A stretch of 64,000 nt of DNA from Actinopolyspora erythraea (lineage in GTDB: Bacteria; Actinomycetota; Actinomycetes; Mycobacteriales; Pseudonocardiaceae), in the NCBI RefSeq assembly GCF_002263515.1, contig NZ_CP022752.1, forward strand, positions 4,836,001-4,900,000, in the 5' to 3' direction. Each line of letters begins with the position of its first letter. The first letter of the stretch is position 1. A model generated the notes under the pieces. That model did no database searches. It was not told where the DNA came from and saw only the letters and a list, made by a program, of their open reading frames with translations. Shown piece by piece: positions 26,049 through 35,057 of the stretch. A program made the translations under genes and the position numbers.

Positions 26049-27073
26049 AGCAACTCGTCCTTTCGGGTGTGCGGGCGCAGCGAGTCGATGTCCACGGCCC
26101 CGCGGAAGACGACCTCCTTGTGCGGCACGCTGACCCAGGACAACGTGCTCGACGGTCGCGAGCCGGAGACGGCGGCGGAGGCGACCGTGGATCCGCCGGG
26201 TGTGCGGATGGTCAGCGGCACTCCGGGCCGCGCCGCCGACCCCGCCAGGGAGTGCGGAGTGGTGCCCTCGATCTTGGTGGCGGCACCGAGGCACACCGCA
26301 CCGGTCAGCGCGATCGTCGGGTGCCAGGAGGGCACCGACAGGGCACGCACCGCCAGCGTGGCGTCGCCGTCCGGCAGCAACGCGGCCACCTTGGGGAAGG
26401 CGCCCTCCGCGGGTAGCCCCGCGTGCACCGCGGCGGAACGGCGGATCTCGCTCAGCGACTCGTAGAGTCGAGCGCTGTCACCGAACAGCTCGTCGACATC
26501 GCGGACCCCCAGATCCGTCGCGGCGACGAACACGTAGGGGTTCCCCGCCGACACCTGGCTGACCCGGATACCTCCTTCCGAAGTGGATAGACCGGTGAGC
26601 ACCTGCCCGTCCGGCAGCAGGCTGTCCAGCCGGGGTTCCTGCTGACGCAGGAAGTGAACGGTGAACGTGGTCCGGTCCCGCACCGACTCGTCGACCTCGC
26701 AGACGACCCGGTCGTTGTTGTTGGTCACGCGCACTCGGACGCGGTGCTCGGGTGCGAGCTTGGGAAGCCACCCCAGTCTGCTGGCGACGACGACCGAGGC
26801 CAGGATCGAGTGCCCGCAGCTCCCCCGGAAGTCGAAGCCGTTGACCGCCCCCGGCAGGACCTGCACGAACCGGTAGTCCAGGTCGAAGAGCGGATGGCGC
26901 GAGGGCGCTATCAGCGCGATCTTGGTGATGTCGTCGAGTCCTCGTTCGCACAGCCAGTCGGTCGCGTCCCGCAGCGCACCGCAGAGTTCCTCCTCCCCCT
27001 CGGGAAGGGCGTCGGCGCTGAGCACCAACGTGGAGCTGGGCGCTCCGCTGGCCGCCGCTACGTGGGTCAGCAT
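26039..27073 (-). CDS. PrpF-family isomerase (DapF-like fold)
   Basis: A 344-residue PrpF/DUF453 protein starting MLTHVAAASGAPSSTLVLSADALP. Recognisable parts are IALIAPSRHPLFDLDYRFVQVLPG, DFRGSCGHSILASVVVA and GNPYVFVAATDLGV. The family includes 2-methylaconitate cis/trans isomerase and 4-oxalomesaconate tautomerase, which move double bonds in tricarboxylate-like acids. No propionate or gallate genes accompany it. The ATG at 27073 overlaps the asparagine synthetase stop (ATGA); a longer upstream frame is a shadow of that gene. Confidence 0.82.
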   Translation of the reverse strand: MLTHVAAASGAPSSTLVLSADALPEGEEELCGALRDATDWLCERGLDDITKIALIAPSRHPLFDLDYRFVQVLPGAVNGFDFRGSCGHSILASVVVASRLGWLPKLAPEHRVRVRVTNNNDRVVCEVDESVRDRTTFTVHFLRQQEPRLDSLLPDGQVLTGLSTSEGGIRVSQVSAGNPYVFVAATDLGVRDVDELFGDSARLYESLSEIRRSAAVHAGLPAEGAFPKVAALLPDGDATLAVRALSVPSWHPTIALTGAVCLGAATKIEGTTPHSLAGSAARPGVPLTIRTPGGSTVASAAVSGSRPSSTLSWVSVPHKEVVFRGAVDIDSLRPHTRKDELLCL

Positions 27074-28878
27074 CAGACGGCCCCCTCCACGAGCTCCCGG
27101 TGCGCGCCGGTTCCGACCCCCATGCGTTCGGCCCAGACCTGGTGGATCATCAACGACCACACAGCCAGCGCCGTCTCGTCGGAGGGCTGGGCGGCCTGCC
27201 GGTCGATCAGTTCGGTGACCGCCCGCGGGTCGAGTCGCCCGTCCCCGGCGATCTCGCCGGGGGACAGGGTCTGCCTGGCGAACTCGAGGAGTTCGTTGCC
27301 CTCGGTGAGCATCGTGGTGATCGGCAGCGTGAACGGCTGCTTGCTCCGGTTGAGCACGGAGTCGGGCAGCTGTCCGTTCGCGGCCGCGTAGAGGACGCGC
27401 TTGCCCTCGTCACCCCTGATACGCAGATCCTGGGGCAGTCCCCGCGCCAGCCGGGTGACCTCGGGTTGGCAGAACGGCAGGCGGACCTCCACCGAGCTGG
27501 CCATGCTCAGGTGGTCGACACGCCGCAGGTGGTAGGCGGGGAGGCGCTCGTCCACCTCGAGTTCGGTGATCGCGTCCAGCCTGCTCCGGCCGTCCGCCAA
27601 CAGGTCCCGCTTGATGCGATCCGAAACGGTACCCTGCTGTCGCAGGTGGTCGCGGTACTCCGCTGAGTACAACCGCTCGCGCAGACCCCGGGGCACGGCG
27701 GCCAACGACTCCACGTAGCGGTCGGCCCAGTCGGCACCGTCGCGGAGCGCCTGCCGCATCCGGCCATACCCGCCGAAGATCTCGTCGGCAGCGTCCCCGG
27801 TGACGGCCACCTTGAAGCCCGCCTCGTGCACCGCCCGGAACAGCACGTAGGTGCTGATCGTGATCGGGTCGGCATTGGGCTGCCCCAGGTGCCAGACGAC
27901 CTGGTCGAGCAGTTCCGGGAAGTCCGCCGGGTCGGACTCGACCTGGTGGTAGTTGGTACCGGCGTATTCGGCGACGGCCCGGGCATACTCGCGCTCGTCG
28001 AACGGCCAGTCCCCCTTGTATGCGATGTTGAAGCTGTGCAGGTCCGGCACCCCGGGAGCGAGCAGCGCCGTCACGAGGCTGGAGTCGAGGCCGCCGCTGG
28101 TGATCGCCGAAACCGGGACGTCCCCGAGGCGCAGCCGCCCCACCTCGCGGGAGAGCAGTTCCCGGAGCCGTTCCCCCGCCTGGTGCAGGTCCCCGGTCTC
28201 GACGTCGCCCGGCGCGGGAGTCCTGCGGTGCACCCGCAGACCGGAGCGCTCCGTGAACTCCGCGGTGGCGGCGCGCGGCAGGACCCGCAGCTCGGCGAAC
28301 ATGGTGCGCTCACCGAAGGGGGTCTTGGTGGACAGGTAGGAGTCCAGCCCCTCGGTCCACACGCTCCGGTCGATGCCCGGCATGCTCAGCAGGGCCGGGA
28401 GTTCGGAGGAGAACGACAGCGTTCCGGCCGAGGCGTCCTCGTGGTAGTACAGCGGCTTCATGCCGGCCTCGTCCGTGGCCAGCACCAGCTTGGGTTCCGA
28501 GCGCAGGTCGACCAGGGCCACGGCGAACATCCCGTCCAGGTGCTCGGGGAAGTCGGTGCCGTAGCGGTGGTACAGCGCGGGCAGGATCGAGCCGTCGCAG
28601 TCGTCGTCGAAGCTGTACCCGAAGCCACGCAGCCGCTCGCGGAGCTCCCGGTGGTTGTAGATCTCGCCGTTGAACACCACGTGGATGGCATCGCCCAGGC
28701 TGTACGGCTGTTCACCGTGGTCGAGGTCCACGATGGCCAGTCGGTTGTTTCCCAGGGCCCAGGTCTCGGAGCTGTGGTGGGTCTGGGCGTCCGGGCCGCC
28801 GTGGCGCTGGAGTCGTGCCACGGCCCGTAATCGGTCGTCGGGTACATGACCGCCGAAGTGTCCGTAGATGCGGCACAT
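27073..28878 (-). CDS. asnB: Glutamine-hydrolysing asparagine synthetase-like amidotransferase
   Basis: A 601-residue two-domain enzyme. The N-terminal Ntn glutaminase starts with Met-Cys, so Cys2 becomes the nucleophile (MCRIYGHFGG), followed by HGGPDAQTHH and NGEIYNH. The C-terminal synthetase domain has the PP-loop SGGLDSS at 261-267 and VTGDAADEIFGGYGR. It makes a carboxamide, or in specialised relatives a cyclic amide, from Gln, ATP and a carboxylic acid. ATG 28878 is preferred over an in-frame GTG at 28887 because Cys must follow Met and GAGG precedes it. Confidence 0.9.
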   Translation of the reverse strand: MCRIYGHFGGHVPDDRLRAVARLQRHGGPDAQTHHSSETWALGNNRLAIVDLDHGEQPYSLGDAIHVVFNGEIYNHRELRERLRGFGYSFDDDCDGSILPALYHRYGTDFPEHLDGMFAVALVDLRSEPKLVLATDEAGMKPLYYHEDASAGTLSFSSELPALLSMPGIDRSVWTEGLDSYLSTKTPFGERTMFAELRVLPRAATAEFTERSGLRVHRRTPAPGDVETGDLHQAGERLRELLSREVGRLRLGDVPVSAITSGGLDSSLVTALLAPGVPDLHSFNIAYKGDWPFDEREYARAVAEYAGTNYHQVESDPADFPELLDQVVWHLGQPNADPITISTYVLFRAVHEAGFKVAVTGDAADEIFGGYGRMRQALRDGADWADRYVESLAAVPRGLRERLYSAEYRDHLRQQGTVSDRIKRDLLADGRSRLDAITELEVDERLPAYHLRRVDHLSMASSVEVRLPFCQPEVTRLARGLPQDLRIRGDEGKRVLYAAANGQLPDSVLNRSKQPFTLPITTMLTEGNELLEFARQTLSPGEIAGDGRLDPRAVTELIDRQAAQPSDETALAVWSLMIHQVWAERMGVGTGAHRELVEGAV

Positions 28879-28883
28879 CGCGT

Positions 28884-29675
28884 TCACCTCACTTCCGCTG
28901 AGACGCCCGCACGGGCGTAGAGCACGGGGTCGAAGGGCGTGGGACCGCCGCAGGTGACGAAGGTCGGAGCGTCGGCCCCCTCTTCCGGGTAGCTGGTTCC
29001 GTGCGGCACTCCCGGTGGAGCGAAGAGCACGTCACCGGCCTCGGCCTCGTACCAACCGTCCTCGAGGTAGAACCGCCCGCGTCCCTCGAAGGCGATGAAG
29101 GCCTCCTCGCTCTCCGGGTGCGTGTGCACGTTGAAGGTCTGCCCCGGCCGCATGGTTCCGCAGTGCAGGCAGAGCCTGCTGCTGCCCGTACCGGGCCAGA
29201 AGACGAAGTTCATGACGGCGGTCTCGTCCCGGGCCGGCACCTCGCCGGTTCCGGTGAAACCGCGCAGCTGCGTCTCGGTATTGCCCAACTCGCTGCTGAT
29301 GCGCGGGTTCTCACCGCGGGGTTCGTCCCCCCGCAGTCGGGTACGCCAGACGTAGACCAGCAGTCCCTCGTCGCCGGCCCGCAGCTCCAGGGTTCGCCCG
29401 GTAGGGGAGTACAGGGCGTCCCCACCGCGCAGGGTGGACCGCTCGGAGGTCACGTCCCCGTGGCCGTCACCGCGGAACACCACGACGACGTTCTCCTCCT
29501 CCAGCGCCCAGCCGAGCCGCCACACGCTTCCGGGGAGAATGTCGACGACGTTCAACGTGACTTTCTCCGCCCCCGTGGCGGGACCGACCGGTTCCGCCAC
29601 CCTGCCCCAGTCGAATGGCGAGTAAACGAAATCGGAACTCTTGACAATAATGGCTTGCGCCACACCCGTGGTCAT
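28884..29675 (-). CDS. Bicupin-type protein, first gene of the operon
   Basis: A 263-residue protein with two cupin-like beta-barrel halves. The C-terminal half holds the clear metal motif HTHPESEEAFIAFEGRGRFYLEDG and later PPGVPHG, i.e. His-His-Glu plus a distant His. The N-terminal half keeps the fold but not the full metal set. It could be a dioxygenase or isomerase, or a small-molecule sensor for the pathway. It overlaps the GTG alternative start of the asparagine synthetase gene, so the whole operon is translationally coupled. No known family name beyond cupin. Confidence 0.8.
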   Translation of the reverse strand: MTTGVAQAIIVKSSDFVYSPFDWGRVAEPVGPATGAEKVTLNVVDILPGSVWRLGWALEEENVVVVFRGDGHGDVTSERSTLRGGDALYSPTGRTLELRAGDEGLLVYVWRTRLRGDEPRGENPRISSELGNTETQLRGFTGTGEVPARDETAVMNFVFWPGTGSSRLCLHCGTMRPGQTFNVHTHPESEEAFIAFEGRGRFYLEDGWYEAEAGDVLFAPPGVPHGTSYPEEGADAPTFVTCGGPTPFDPVLYARAGVSAEVR

Positions 29676-29730
29676 TGATTAACACCAATCAGATGCAGTT
29701 CGTGTCGACCCTTCGTCGACGCCGAAAACG

Positions 29731-29760
29731 AACCTACGAGCCACAAATCAGAAACGTCAA
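29731..29760 (-). promoter_or_regulatory. Probable sigma-70-type promoter of the cupin-asnB operon
   Basis: On the minus strand TTGACG (29760-29755) is followed after 18 bases by TAGGTT (29736-29731), which would give a leader of about 50 bases to the ATG at 29675. A small inverted repeat TGATT-N6-AATCA (29676-29691) abuts the start codon and could be an operator. A perfect TTTTTTC/GAAAAAA palindrome (29773-29786) lies just upstream of the -35 box. Confidence 0.5.
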
Positions 29761-30181
29761 GAGCCTGGTCGATTTTTTCGAAAAAAACACTCTGGGACAC
29801 TTTTGAGCCCAAGGCGGTGCGAAGATCGCGACTTTCCACTACTACGAACGGAGCAGTACGTCGGATATTCCTCGAATTTCGGACAAAACCAAATGCTCAT
29901 TCGGAAGCATCCGAGCACGAAAAGAACGGATCCGCCTGCGGAGAATCGATTCACCGAACACGGCGGGCGCCGGCGACGCCCGCCACAGAAACGGCTCTAC
30001 CGGCGATGCGGACGCAGGGGCGGTAGCGGAGCCCCCCCCCGGAAACCACGAGGAGGAACTCCCGGAGGAAGCACTTCCGGCCCGTCGGGACCGACCCCGA
30101 CGGGCTGAAAAATCGAACTTTTCGGTTGTCGTCGCGGAAAAATTCAGCGGGCAGCCGCGCCCGGCCACGAAAAACAGCGAA
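29761..30181. other. Gene-free, relatively A+T-rich spacer with hairpin
   Basis: No coding region is supported. Bases 29761-29820 are 30/60 G+C, well below the neighbouring genes. The spacer holds the palindrome at 29773-29786 and, at 30080-30105, a stem GCCCGTCGGG / CCCCGACGGGC with a five-base loop, which is suitably placed as a terminator for the TetR gene ending at 30182. It separates the amidase-type operon from the regulator. Confidence 0.5.
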
Positions 30182-30778
30182 TCAATCGCGCTCCACCACG
30201 GGAACCACCTGCAACGACGTTTCTATGATGCCTTGCAGCATCTTCTCGTCCGGATAGACCGCGCTCATGACGCGGATCCCCTGAATCATCGTGGCGAAAA
30301 AATCGGAGATACGCTGAATATCGGCTTCCTCCGATATCTCGCCCAGCCCTCTGGCGGTGTAGAGGGAGGAGGACAGCAGTTCCCGCAAGGCGGTGATCGC
30401 GTCCCGGACGATCCGGTGCGTGCTCGCGTTGTGCGGAACACGCTCGATCACGGCGTTGACGAGCATGCATCCCGGCCGCCCGGGGACCGCCAGCGCGTCC
30501 TCGATGCGTCCGGTCAACAGCTCCCGCAGCGCCTCACGGATGGGCGTCCTCCGCAGCAGCTGGGAACGCATGACCTCGGTCACCTGCTCGACGTATCGCT
30601 GCAGCGCCCTCGCGTACAGGTTCTCCTTGCTGTGGAAAGCCGCATAGAGTGACCCCCTCCCGACTCCGGTGGCTTCGGCCAGATCCTGAACAGAGGTCGC
30701 CTCGTACCCCTTCTCCCAGAAGACCCCCATCACCTGTAGCAGCACACGGTCGGTGTCGAACTCTCGTACACGCCCCAT
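30182..30778 (-). CDS. TetR-family regulator, NemR/AcrR-like
   Basis: A 198-residue TetR protein starting MGRVREFDTDRVLLQVMGVFWEKGYEATSVQDLAEATGVGRGSLY, a complete N-terminal helix-turn-helix. The C-terminal domain has the PGCMLVNAVIER segment typical of the group that controls efflux pumps and detoxification enzymes. It is divergent from the GlcG-like/MFS/oxidase operon, with a candidate operator at 30857-30870. ATG 30778 is preferred because the motif begins there; an upstream in-frame start at 30847 adds an unrelated tail. Confidence 0.88.
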   Translation of the reverse strand: MGRVREFDTDRVLLQVMGVFWEKGYEATSVQDLAEATGVGRGSLYAAFHSKENLYARALQRYVEQVTEVMRSQLLRRTPIREALRELLTGRIEDALAVPGRPGCMLVNAVIERVPHNASTHRIVRDAITALRELLSSSLYTARGLGEISEEADIQRISDFFATMIQGIRVMSAVYPDEKMLQGIIETSLQVVPVVERD

Positions 30779-30856
30779 CGGGACACTAGCCTTTCTGGTA
30801 CGGAGCGTCAACAAACTTGTCGCGCCCCTACTGCAGTTCGGACTCACCCTGCCTTC

Positions 30857-30870
30857 TTACTGGTGAGTAA
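30857..30870. promoter_or_regulatory. Candidate TetR operator TTACT-GGTG-AGTAA
   Basis: Perfect 5-bp inverted arms around a 4-base centre, 79 bases upstream of the TetR start in the divergent spacer 30779-31196. TTACTnnnnAGTAA-type palindromes are common TetR-family operators. The remaining spacer has no gene. It is relatively A+T-rich near 30990-31085, where the plus-strand promoter is expected. Confidence 0.55.
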
Positions 30871-31196
30871 CATCGCCACTTCCTTCGTCGCCACCACATG
30901 AACTCCAGGAAACAGCTGGTCAACCAACCAAGGAAGAAACGCCGTGCCGACGGTACCCCACGCACGGGCTCACCCCCCTTGATGACTGGCCATACCAGAA
31001 AAAGCCCGTAAAATTACGACATCGCATTGCTTCACGACGCACTGTCCGCTAACGTACTCTTCGTCATCGAAAGATACGTCGTTGAAGCATCTTCGTGCGC
31101 GCCCCAGCCGGTGCGGTCGTGACGTGGCGGGCACCGGCTTTCGCGAAGAACCCAACTCACGCGCCTGACCGGCGAAAACAGCTGAGAGGAAGCGAG

Positions 31197-31619
31197 ATGA
31201 ACAAGGTAGTGCAGCGCTCCAGCGTCAGTGACGAACTCGCGGGGCGGATCGTCCGAGCCGCCGACGAGGCCGCCAAGCAGGGCGAACAGCGCTTCGCCGT
31301 GGCCGTGGTCGACGAGTCCGGCCAGCTGAAGGCCTTCCTGCGCCAGGACGGAGCCAAGCTCAACGCCGTGCAGGTCGCCCAGGACAAGGCCTACACGGCG
31401 GCCTCCTCGAAGATGTCCACCGAAGCCTGGTCGGACAAGCTCTCCACCGACGCCGTGCTGGGGGCGGCGGCCCCCACCACCATCGACCGGCTCGCCCCGA
31501 TGGGCGGCGGGTTGCCGATCGTCGTGGACGGGGAGGTCGTGGGCGCCGTCGGAGTGTCCGGAGCGCACTGGACCGACGACGTCAAGATCGCCGAGGCCGG
31601 GCTGCGGGCCCTCGACTGA
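31197..31619 (+). CDS. GlcG/HbpS-like (DUF336) protein
   Basis: A 140-residue protein of the GlcG/HbpS family: RIVRAADEAAKQGEQRFAVAVVDESGQLKAFLRQDGA, KAYTAASSKMSTEAW, GGGLPIVVDGEVVGAVGVSGA. Members bind heme or act as small accessory/sensor proteins next to oxidoreductases. There is no signal peptide, so this copy is cytoplasmic. ATG 31197 has GAGAGGAAG upstream. A hairpin (GCGGGAACG / CGTTCCCGC, 31632-31661) follows the stop and may attenuate read-through into the exporter gene. Confidence 0.85.
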   Translation: MNKVVQRSSVSDELAGRIVRAADEAAKQGEQRFAVAVVDESGQLKAFLRQDGAKLNAVQVAQDKAYTAASSKMSTEAWSDKLSTDAVLGAAAPTTIDRLAPMGGGLPIVVDGEVVGAVGVSGAHWTDDVKIAEAGLRALD

Positions 31620-31852
31620 GGCCACGGCCCCGCGGGAACGGCCCTCGCGGGTCGTTCCCGCTGCCGGGGCCTCCCCGGCGACGCCCCCGCCCCGACCCCG
31701 GCACCGCTCCGGCGGCCCCGGCGCAGACGTCGGCCGCCGCCGGTGGCACCTGGCAGGACCCTCCGCGACGCCGTCGGAAAACCGCCCCGAGCGCCGGTTC
31801 ACCGACCACCCGCGCGGGACGCGTCGTGGAAACACCACTCCCTGGAGAATCC

Positions 31853-33061
31853 ATGCCCATCGCGCTGTTCGTACTCGGGCTGACGGTGTTCAGCCTGGGA
31901 ACCACCGAATTCATGATCGCCGGACTGCTTCCCGAACTCGCCGCGGGTTTCGGGGTCTCAGTGCCCGACGCGGGACTGCTGATCTCGCTGTTCGCCGTGG
32001 GTGTCGTCATCGGAGCACCGACGATGACCATGCTGACCGCGCGTGTCCCCAAGAAGGCCACGCTGGTCACCCTGCTCGTGGTGTTCGTGCTGGGGGAGAG
32101 CCTGGCCGCGGCGGCACCGAGCTACGGCGTGCTCATGGTCGCCCGCGTGCTCACCGCGATCTCGCACGGCGCGTTCTTCGGCATCGGGGCCGTGGTGGCG
32201 GCCAACCTGGTGCCGGAGGAGAAGAAGGCCCGCGCGATCGCGATCATGTTCGGCGGGCTGACCATCGCCACCATCGCTGGCGTCCCGCTGGGCACCTTCA
32301 TCGGCCAGCACTTCGGCTGGCGGGCCACCTTCTGGGCCGTGGCCGTGCTCGGCCTGATCAGCCTGGTCGGTGTGAGCACGCTCATCCCCCACCAGCCGAG
32401 GGGGGAGCAGCCCGGCATCCGCAACGAACTGTCCGCCTTCGCCAACCCCAAGGTCTGGCTGGCGCTGGCCACCACGATGCTCAGCCAGGCGGGACTGTAC
32501 GCCGCCTACACCTACATCGCCCCGCTGCTGATCAACGTCACCGAATTCCCGAAGACCGCCGTGGCGCCCCTGCTGATGCTGTTCGGCGTGGGTAGCTTCC
32601 TGGGGACCGTCCTCGGCGGCAAGTTCGCCGACCGGGGACTGATGACCACCCTGACCGTGGGGCTGGTGCTGCTGAGCGGCATGCTCCTGCTGTTCAGCGT
32701 CACCGCGCACAACGGTGCCGCCATGATCGCCACTCTGGCGCTGTTCGGCGTGGCCAGCTTCCTGATCAACCCGGCCCTGCAGACCAGGGTGATGAACGAG
32801 TCGGCCGGAGCTCCGACGCTGACCAGTGCCAGCAACATCTCGGCGTTCAACATCGGCAACGCCCTCGGGCCCTGGCTGGCCGGTCTGGGGATCAGCTCCG
32901 GTCTCGGCTATCTCGCACCGAGCTGGATCGGAGCGGCACTGGCCGGTGCGGCACTGCTGACCGCGTTGGTGGGGGTCGCCGCCGATCAGCGGCAACGCCG
33001 GGCGGCGGCGACTTCCACCGCTGCCGGGGCCAGGTCGGAACCCGCGGTCTCGTCGAGCTGA
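31853..33061 (+). CDS. MFS exporter, DHA1/CmlA-AraJ type
   Basis: A 402-residue protein with 12 predicted transmembrane segments. The first helices carry LGTTEFMIAGLLPELA and the loop 2-3 motif, then GALFGIG-type LTAISHGAFFGIGAVVA, which is typical of chloramphenicol-efflux/AraJ-like drug:H+ antiporters. It is likely to export the product or confer self-resistance for this operon, under the divergent TetR regulator. ATG 31853 has GGAG 6 bases upstream; an in-frame GTG 27 bases earlier is less likely. Confidence 0.88.
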   Translation: MPIALFVLGLTVFSLGTTEFMIAGLLPELAAGFGVSVPDAGLLISLFAVGVVIGAPTMTMLTARVPKKATLVTLLVVFVLGESLAAAAPSYGVLMVARVLTAISHGAFFGIGAVVAANLVPEEKKARAIAIMFGGLTIATIAGVPLGTFIGQHFGWRATFWAVAVLGLISLVGVSTLIPHQPRGEQPGIRNELSAFANPKVWLALATTMLSQAGLYAAYTYIAPLLINVTEFPKTAVAPLLMLFGVGSFLGTVLGGKFADRGLMTTLTVGLVLLSGMLLLFSVTAHNGAAMIATLALFGVASFLINPALQTRVMNESAGAPTLTSASNISAFNIGNALGPWLAGLGISSGLGYLAPSWIGAALAGAALLTALVGVAADQRQRRAAATSTAAGARSEPAVSSS

Positions 33062-33213
33062 ACCACGCCCGTGGCGGCCCGGTGGAGCGGCGTCGGTCGG
33101 TCTTCCTCCGGGATCCACGAGCGGCTCCGGGGCCCCACCGCGAGGCGGCGACGGTGCCGGGGCACCGAGCACCACGACAACCCGAGCTACAGATCTCGCC
33201 GAAGGAGGCGCAC

Positions 33214-33399
33214 ATGCCGGTCGTAACCGTCAACTGGTGGTCCGGAGTGGACGGAACGGGCAGACGTGAGCTGGTCGAGGAGGTGACCCGCACGGTTTCG
33301 CGAATAGCCCGGTGTCCCGAATCGGCCGTCACCGTCCTCATCCAGGACGTGGAACGCAGCCACTGGGGGTCGGGCGGCGAGGTGGTCGAGGACCGCTGA
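33214..33399 (+). CDS. 4-oxalocrotonate tautomerase-like small enzyme
   Basis: A 61-residue protein that begins Met-Pro (MPVVTVNWWSGVDGTGRRELVEEVT), so after methionine removal Pro1 is the catalytic base of the 4-OT family. The VLIQDVERSHWGSGG segment fits the C-terminal strand and loop with the aromatic residue. It probably catalyses a keto-enol tautomerisation of an unsaturated or polyketide-like acid. GAAGGAGG lies 8 bases upstream of the ATG. It is followed by the covalent-flavin oxidase gene. Confidence 0.85.
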   Translation: MPVVTVNWWSGVDGTGRRELVEEVTRTVSRIARCPESAVTVLIQDVERSHWGSGGEVVEDR

Positions 33400-33467
33400 G
33401 CAACCAGGTGCGTCGGCGCGGACGAGCGCACCGACGCACCCCGCACACCCCCTCGGAAGGAAAACCG

Positions 33468-35057
33468 ATGCCCCCAGTCAACAGCGCGTCCCGCGCGGAG
33501 CGGCCGAGGACCGTGACTCCCGACGACGGCAGGTTCCTGACGCTCACCAGCGGGATGAACCAGCGCTACCGCGCCGATCCGGAAGTCGTGTACCTGCCGG
33601 AATCCGCCGAGCAGGTCCGTGTCGCCGTCGAGGAGAGCGTCACCGCGAGCAAGCGCCTCTCCGTACGCAGTGGAGGGCACTGCTTCGAGGACTTCGTCGA
33701 CCGCCCGGAGATCGAGGCCGTCATCGATCTCTCCGCCATGAACGGGGTGTACTTCGATCCGGGTCACGAAGCGTTCGCCGTGGAAGCCGGCGCGCGGCTG
33801 CTCGACGTCTACGAGAGGCTGTACCTGGACTGGGGAGTGACCCTGCCCGGCGGCCTGTGCTACTCGGTCGGCGCCGGTGGACACGTGGCCGGCGGGGGCT
33901 ACGGGCTGCTCTCCAGGCAGCACGGGCTCACCGTGGACCACCTGTACGGCGTCGAAGTAGTGGTGGTGGACGCGGACGGCCGGGCACGGGTCGTGACGGC
34001 CACCCGCGAACCGACCGATCCCAACCGCGAACTGTGGTGGGCACACACCGGTGGTGGCGGCGGCAACTTCGGGATCGTGACGCGTTACCTGTTCCGCTCG
34101 GTCGGCGCGACGGGTGATCCGCGCCGGCTGCTGCCGACCCCGCCCGACGAGGTGCTGCTGAGCGCGGTGTCACTGCCGTGGCGGGAGCTGGGCCGCGAAG
34201 GACTGACCGCGCTGCTGGGCAACTTCACCGCCTGGCACGCCGAACACTCGGAACCCCGCACCAGGGAGACCGCCCTGGCCGGGATGCTCATGCTCAACCA
34301 CGCCAGCAACGGCCACGTCGGAATGCTGACCCAGGTAGACGCCGGGGTGGACGGCGCGGCTGACCTGCTGCGGAACTATCTCGACCGAGTCCTGGACGGA
34401 ACAGGGGTGACGCCCCGTCCGATGAACGACGCCGCGGGCGAGTTCGGACCCATGCCGGAACTCGCCGAACCGCGCAGACTGCCCTGGCTGCGCGCCACCC
34501 GAATGATCGGAACGAACACACCGTTCCTGACCGACCCGACACTGCGTGCCGAGCACAAGTCCGCCTACGGACGGCACCGGGTTCCCGCTTCCCGCGCCTC
34601 GGTGCTGTACGACCACCTCACGGCACGAACACCGAACAACCCCAACAGCATGCTGGTGGTGATGTCGTACGGCGGAGCCATCAACGGCGTGGGCACCTCG
34701 GAAACCGCCTCGGTACAGCGCGACTCGCACTACAAACTGCTCTACCAGGCCTTCTGGCAGCACGAGGCCGAGGACGAGGACAACATCGCCTGGGTCAGAT
34801 CGCTGTACGAGCACACCTACGCGGACAGCGGCGGTGTACCGGTACCCGACGAGTTCAGCGACGGCTGCTACGTCAACTATCCGGACGCCGATCTCCACGA
34901 CGAGCGGCACAACCGCTCCGGCAAGCGGTGGCACGACCTCTACTACAAGGACAACTACCCCCGGTTGCAGCGGGCCAAGGCACGCTGGGACCCGTCCGAC
35001 GTGTTCCGACACCCCCAGTCGGTACGACTTCCCGGAGACACCGACTATGAGCGCTGA
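33468..35057 (+). CDS. Berberine-bridge-type oxidase with probable bicovalent FAD
   Basis: A 529-residue FAD_binding_4/BBE enzyme. His71 in RSGGHCFEDF and Cys131 in GGLCYSVGAGGHVAGGGYG sit exactly 60 residues apart, as do the two flavin-attachment residues of aclacinomycin oxidoreductase. The C-terminal BBE stretch NYPDADL and YYKDNYPRLQRAKARWDPSDVFRHPQS is intact. It oxidises an alcohol, sugar or phenolic substrate with O2. The start is ATG 33468 after GGAAGG. It overlaps the next gene by 11 bases. Confidence 0.92.
   Translation: MPPVNSASRAERPRTVTPDDGRFLTLTSGMNQRYRADPEVVYLPESAEQVRVAVEESVTASKRLSVRSGGHCFEDFVDRPEIEAVIDLSAMNGVYFDPGHEAFAVEAGARLLDVYERLYLDWGVTLPGGLCYSVGAGGHVAGGGYGLLSRQHGLTVDHLYGVEVVVVDADGRARVVTATREPTDPNRELWWAHTGGGGGNFGIVTRYLFRSVGATGDPRRLLPTPPDEVLLSAVSLPWRELGREGLTALLGNFTAWHAEHSEPRTRETALAGMLMLNHASNGHVGMLTQVDAGVDGAADLLRNYLDRVLDGTGVTPRPMNDAAGEFGPMPELAEPRRLPWLRATRMIGTNTPFLTDPTLRAEHKSAYGRHRVPASRASVLYDHLTARTPNNPNSMLVVMSYGGAINGVGTSETASVQRDSHYKLLYQAFWQHEAEDEDNIAWVRSLYEHTYADSGGVPVPDEFSDGCYVNYPDADLHDERHNRSGKRWHDLYYKDNYPRLQRAKARWDPSDVFRHPQSVRLPGDTDYER

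Noticed and set aside
27073..28878. Carbapenam/beta-lactam synthetase instead of AsnB
   Set aside because: The glutaminase nucleophile Cys2 and both AsnB domain motifs are intact; beta-lactam synthetases usually lose glutaminase function. A specialised role is still possible.
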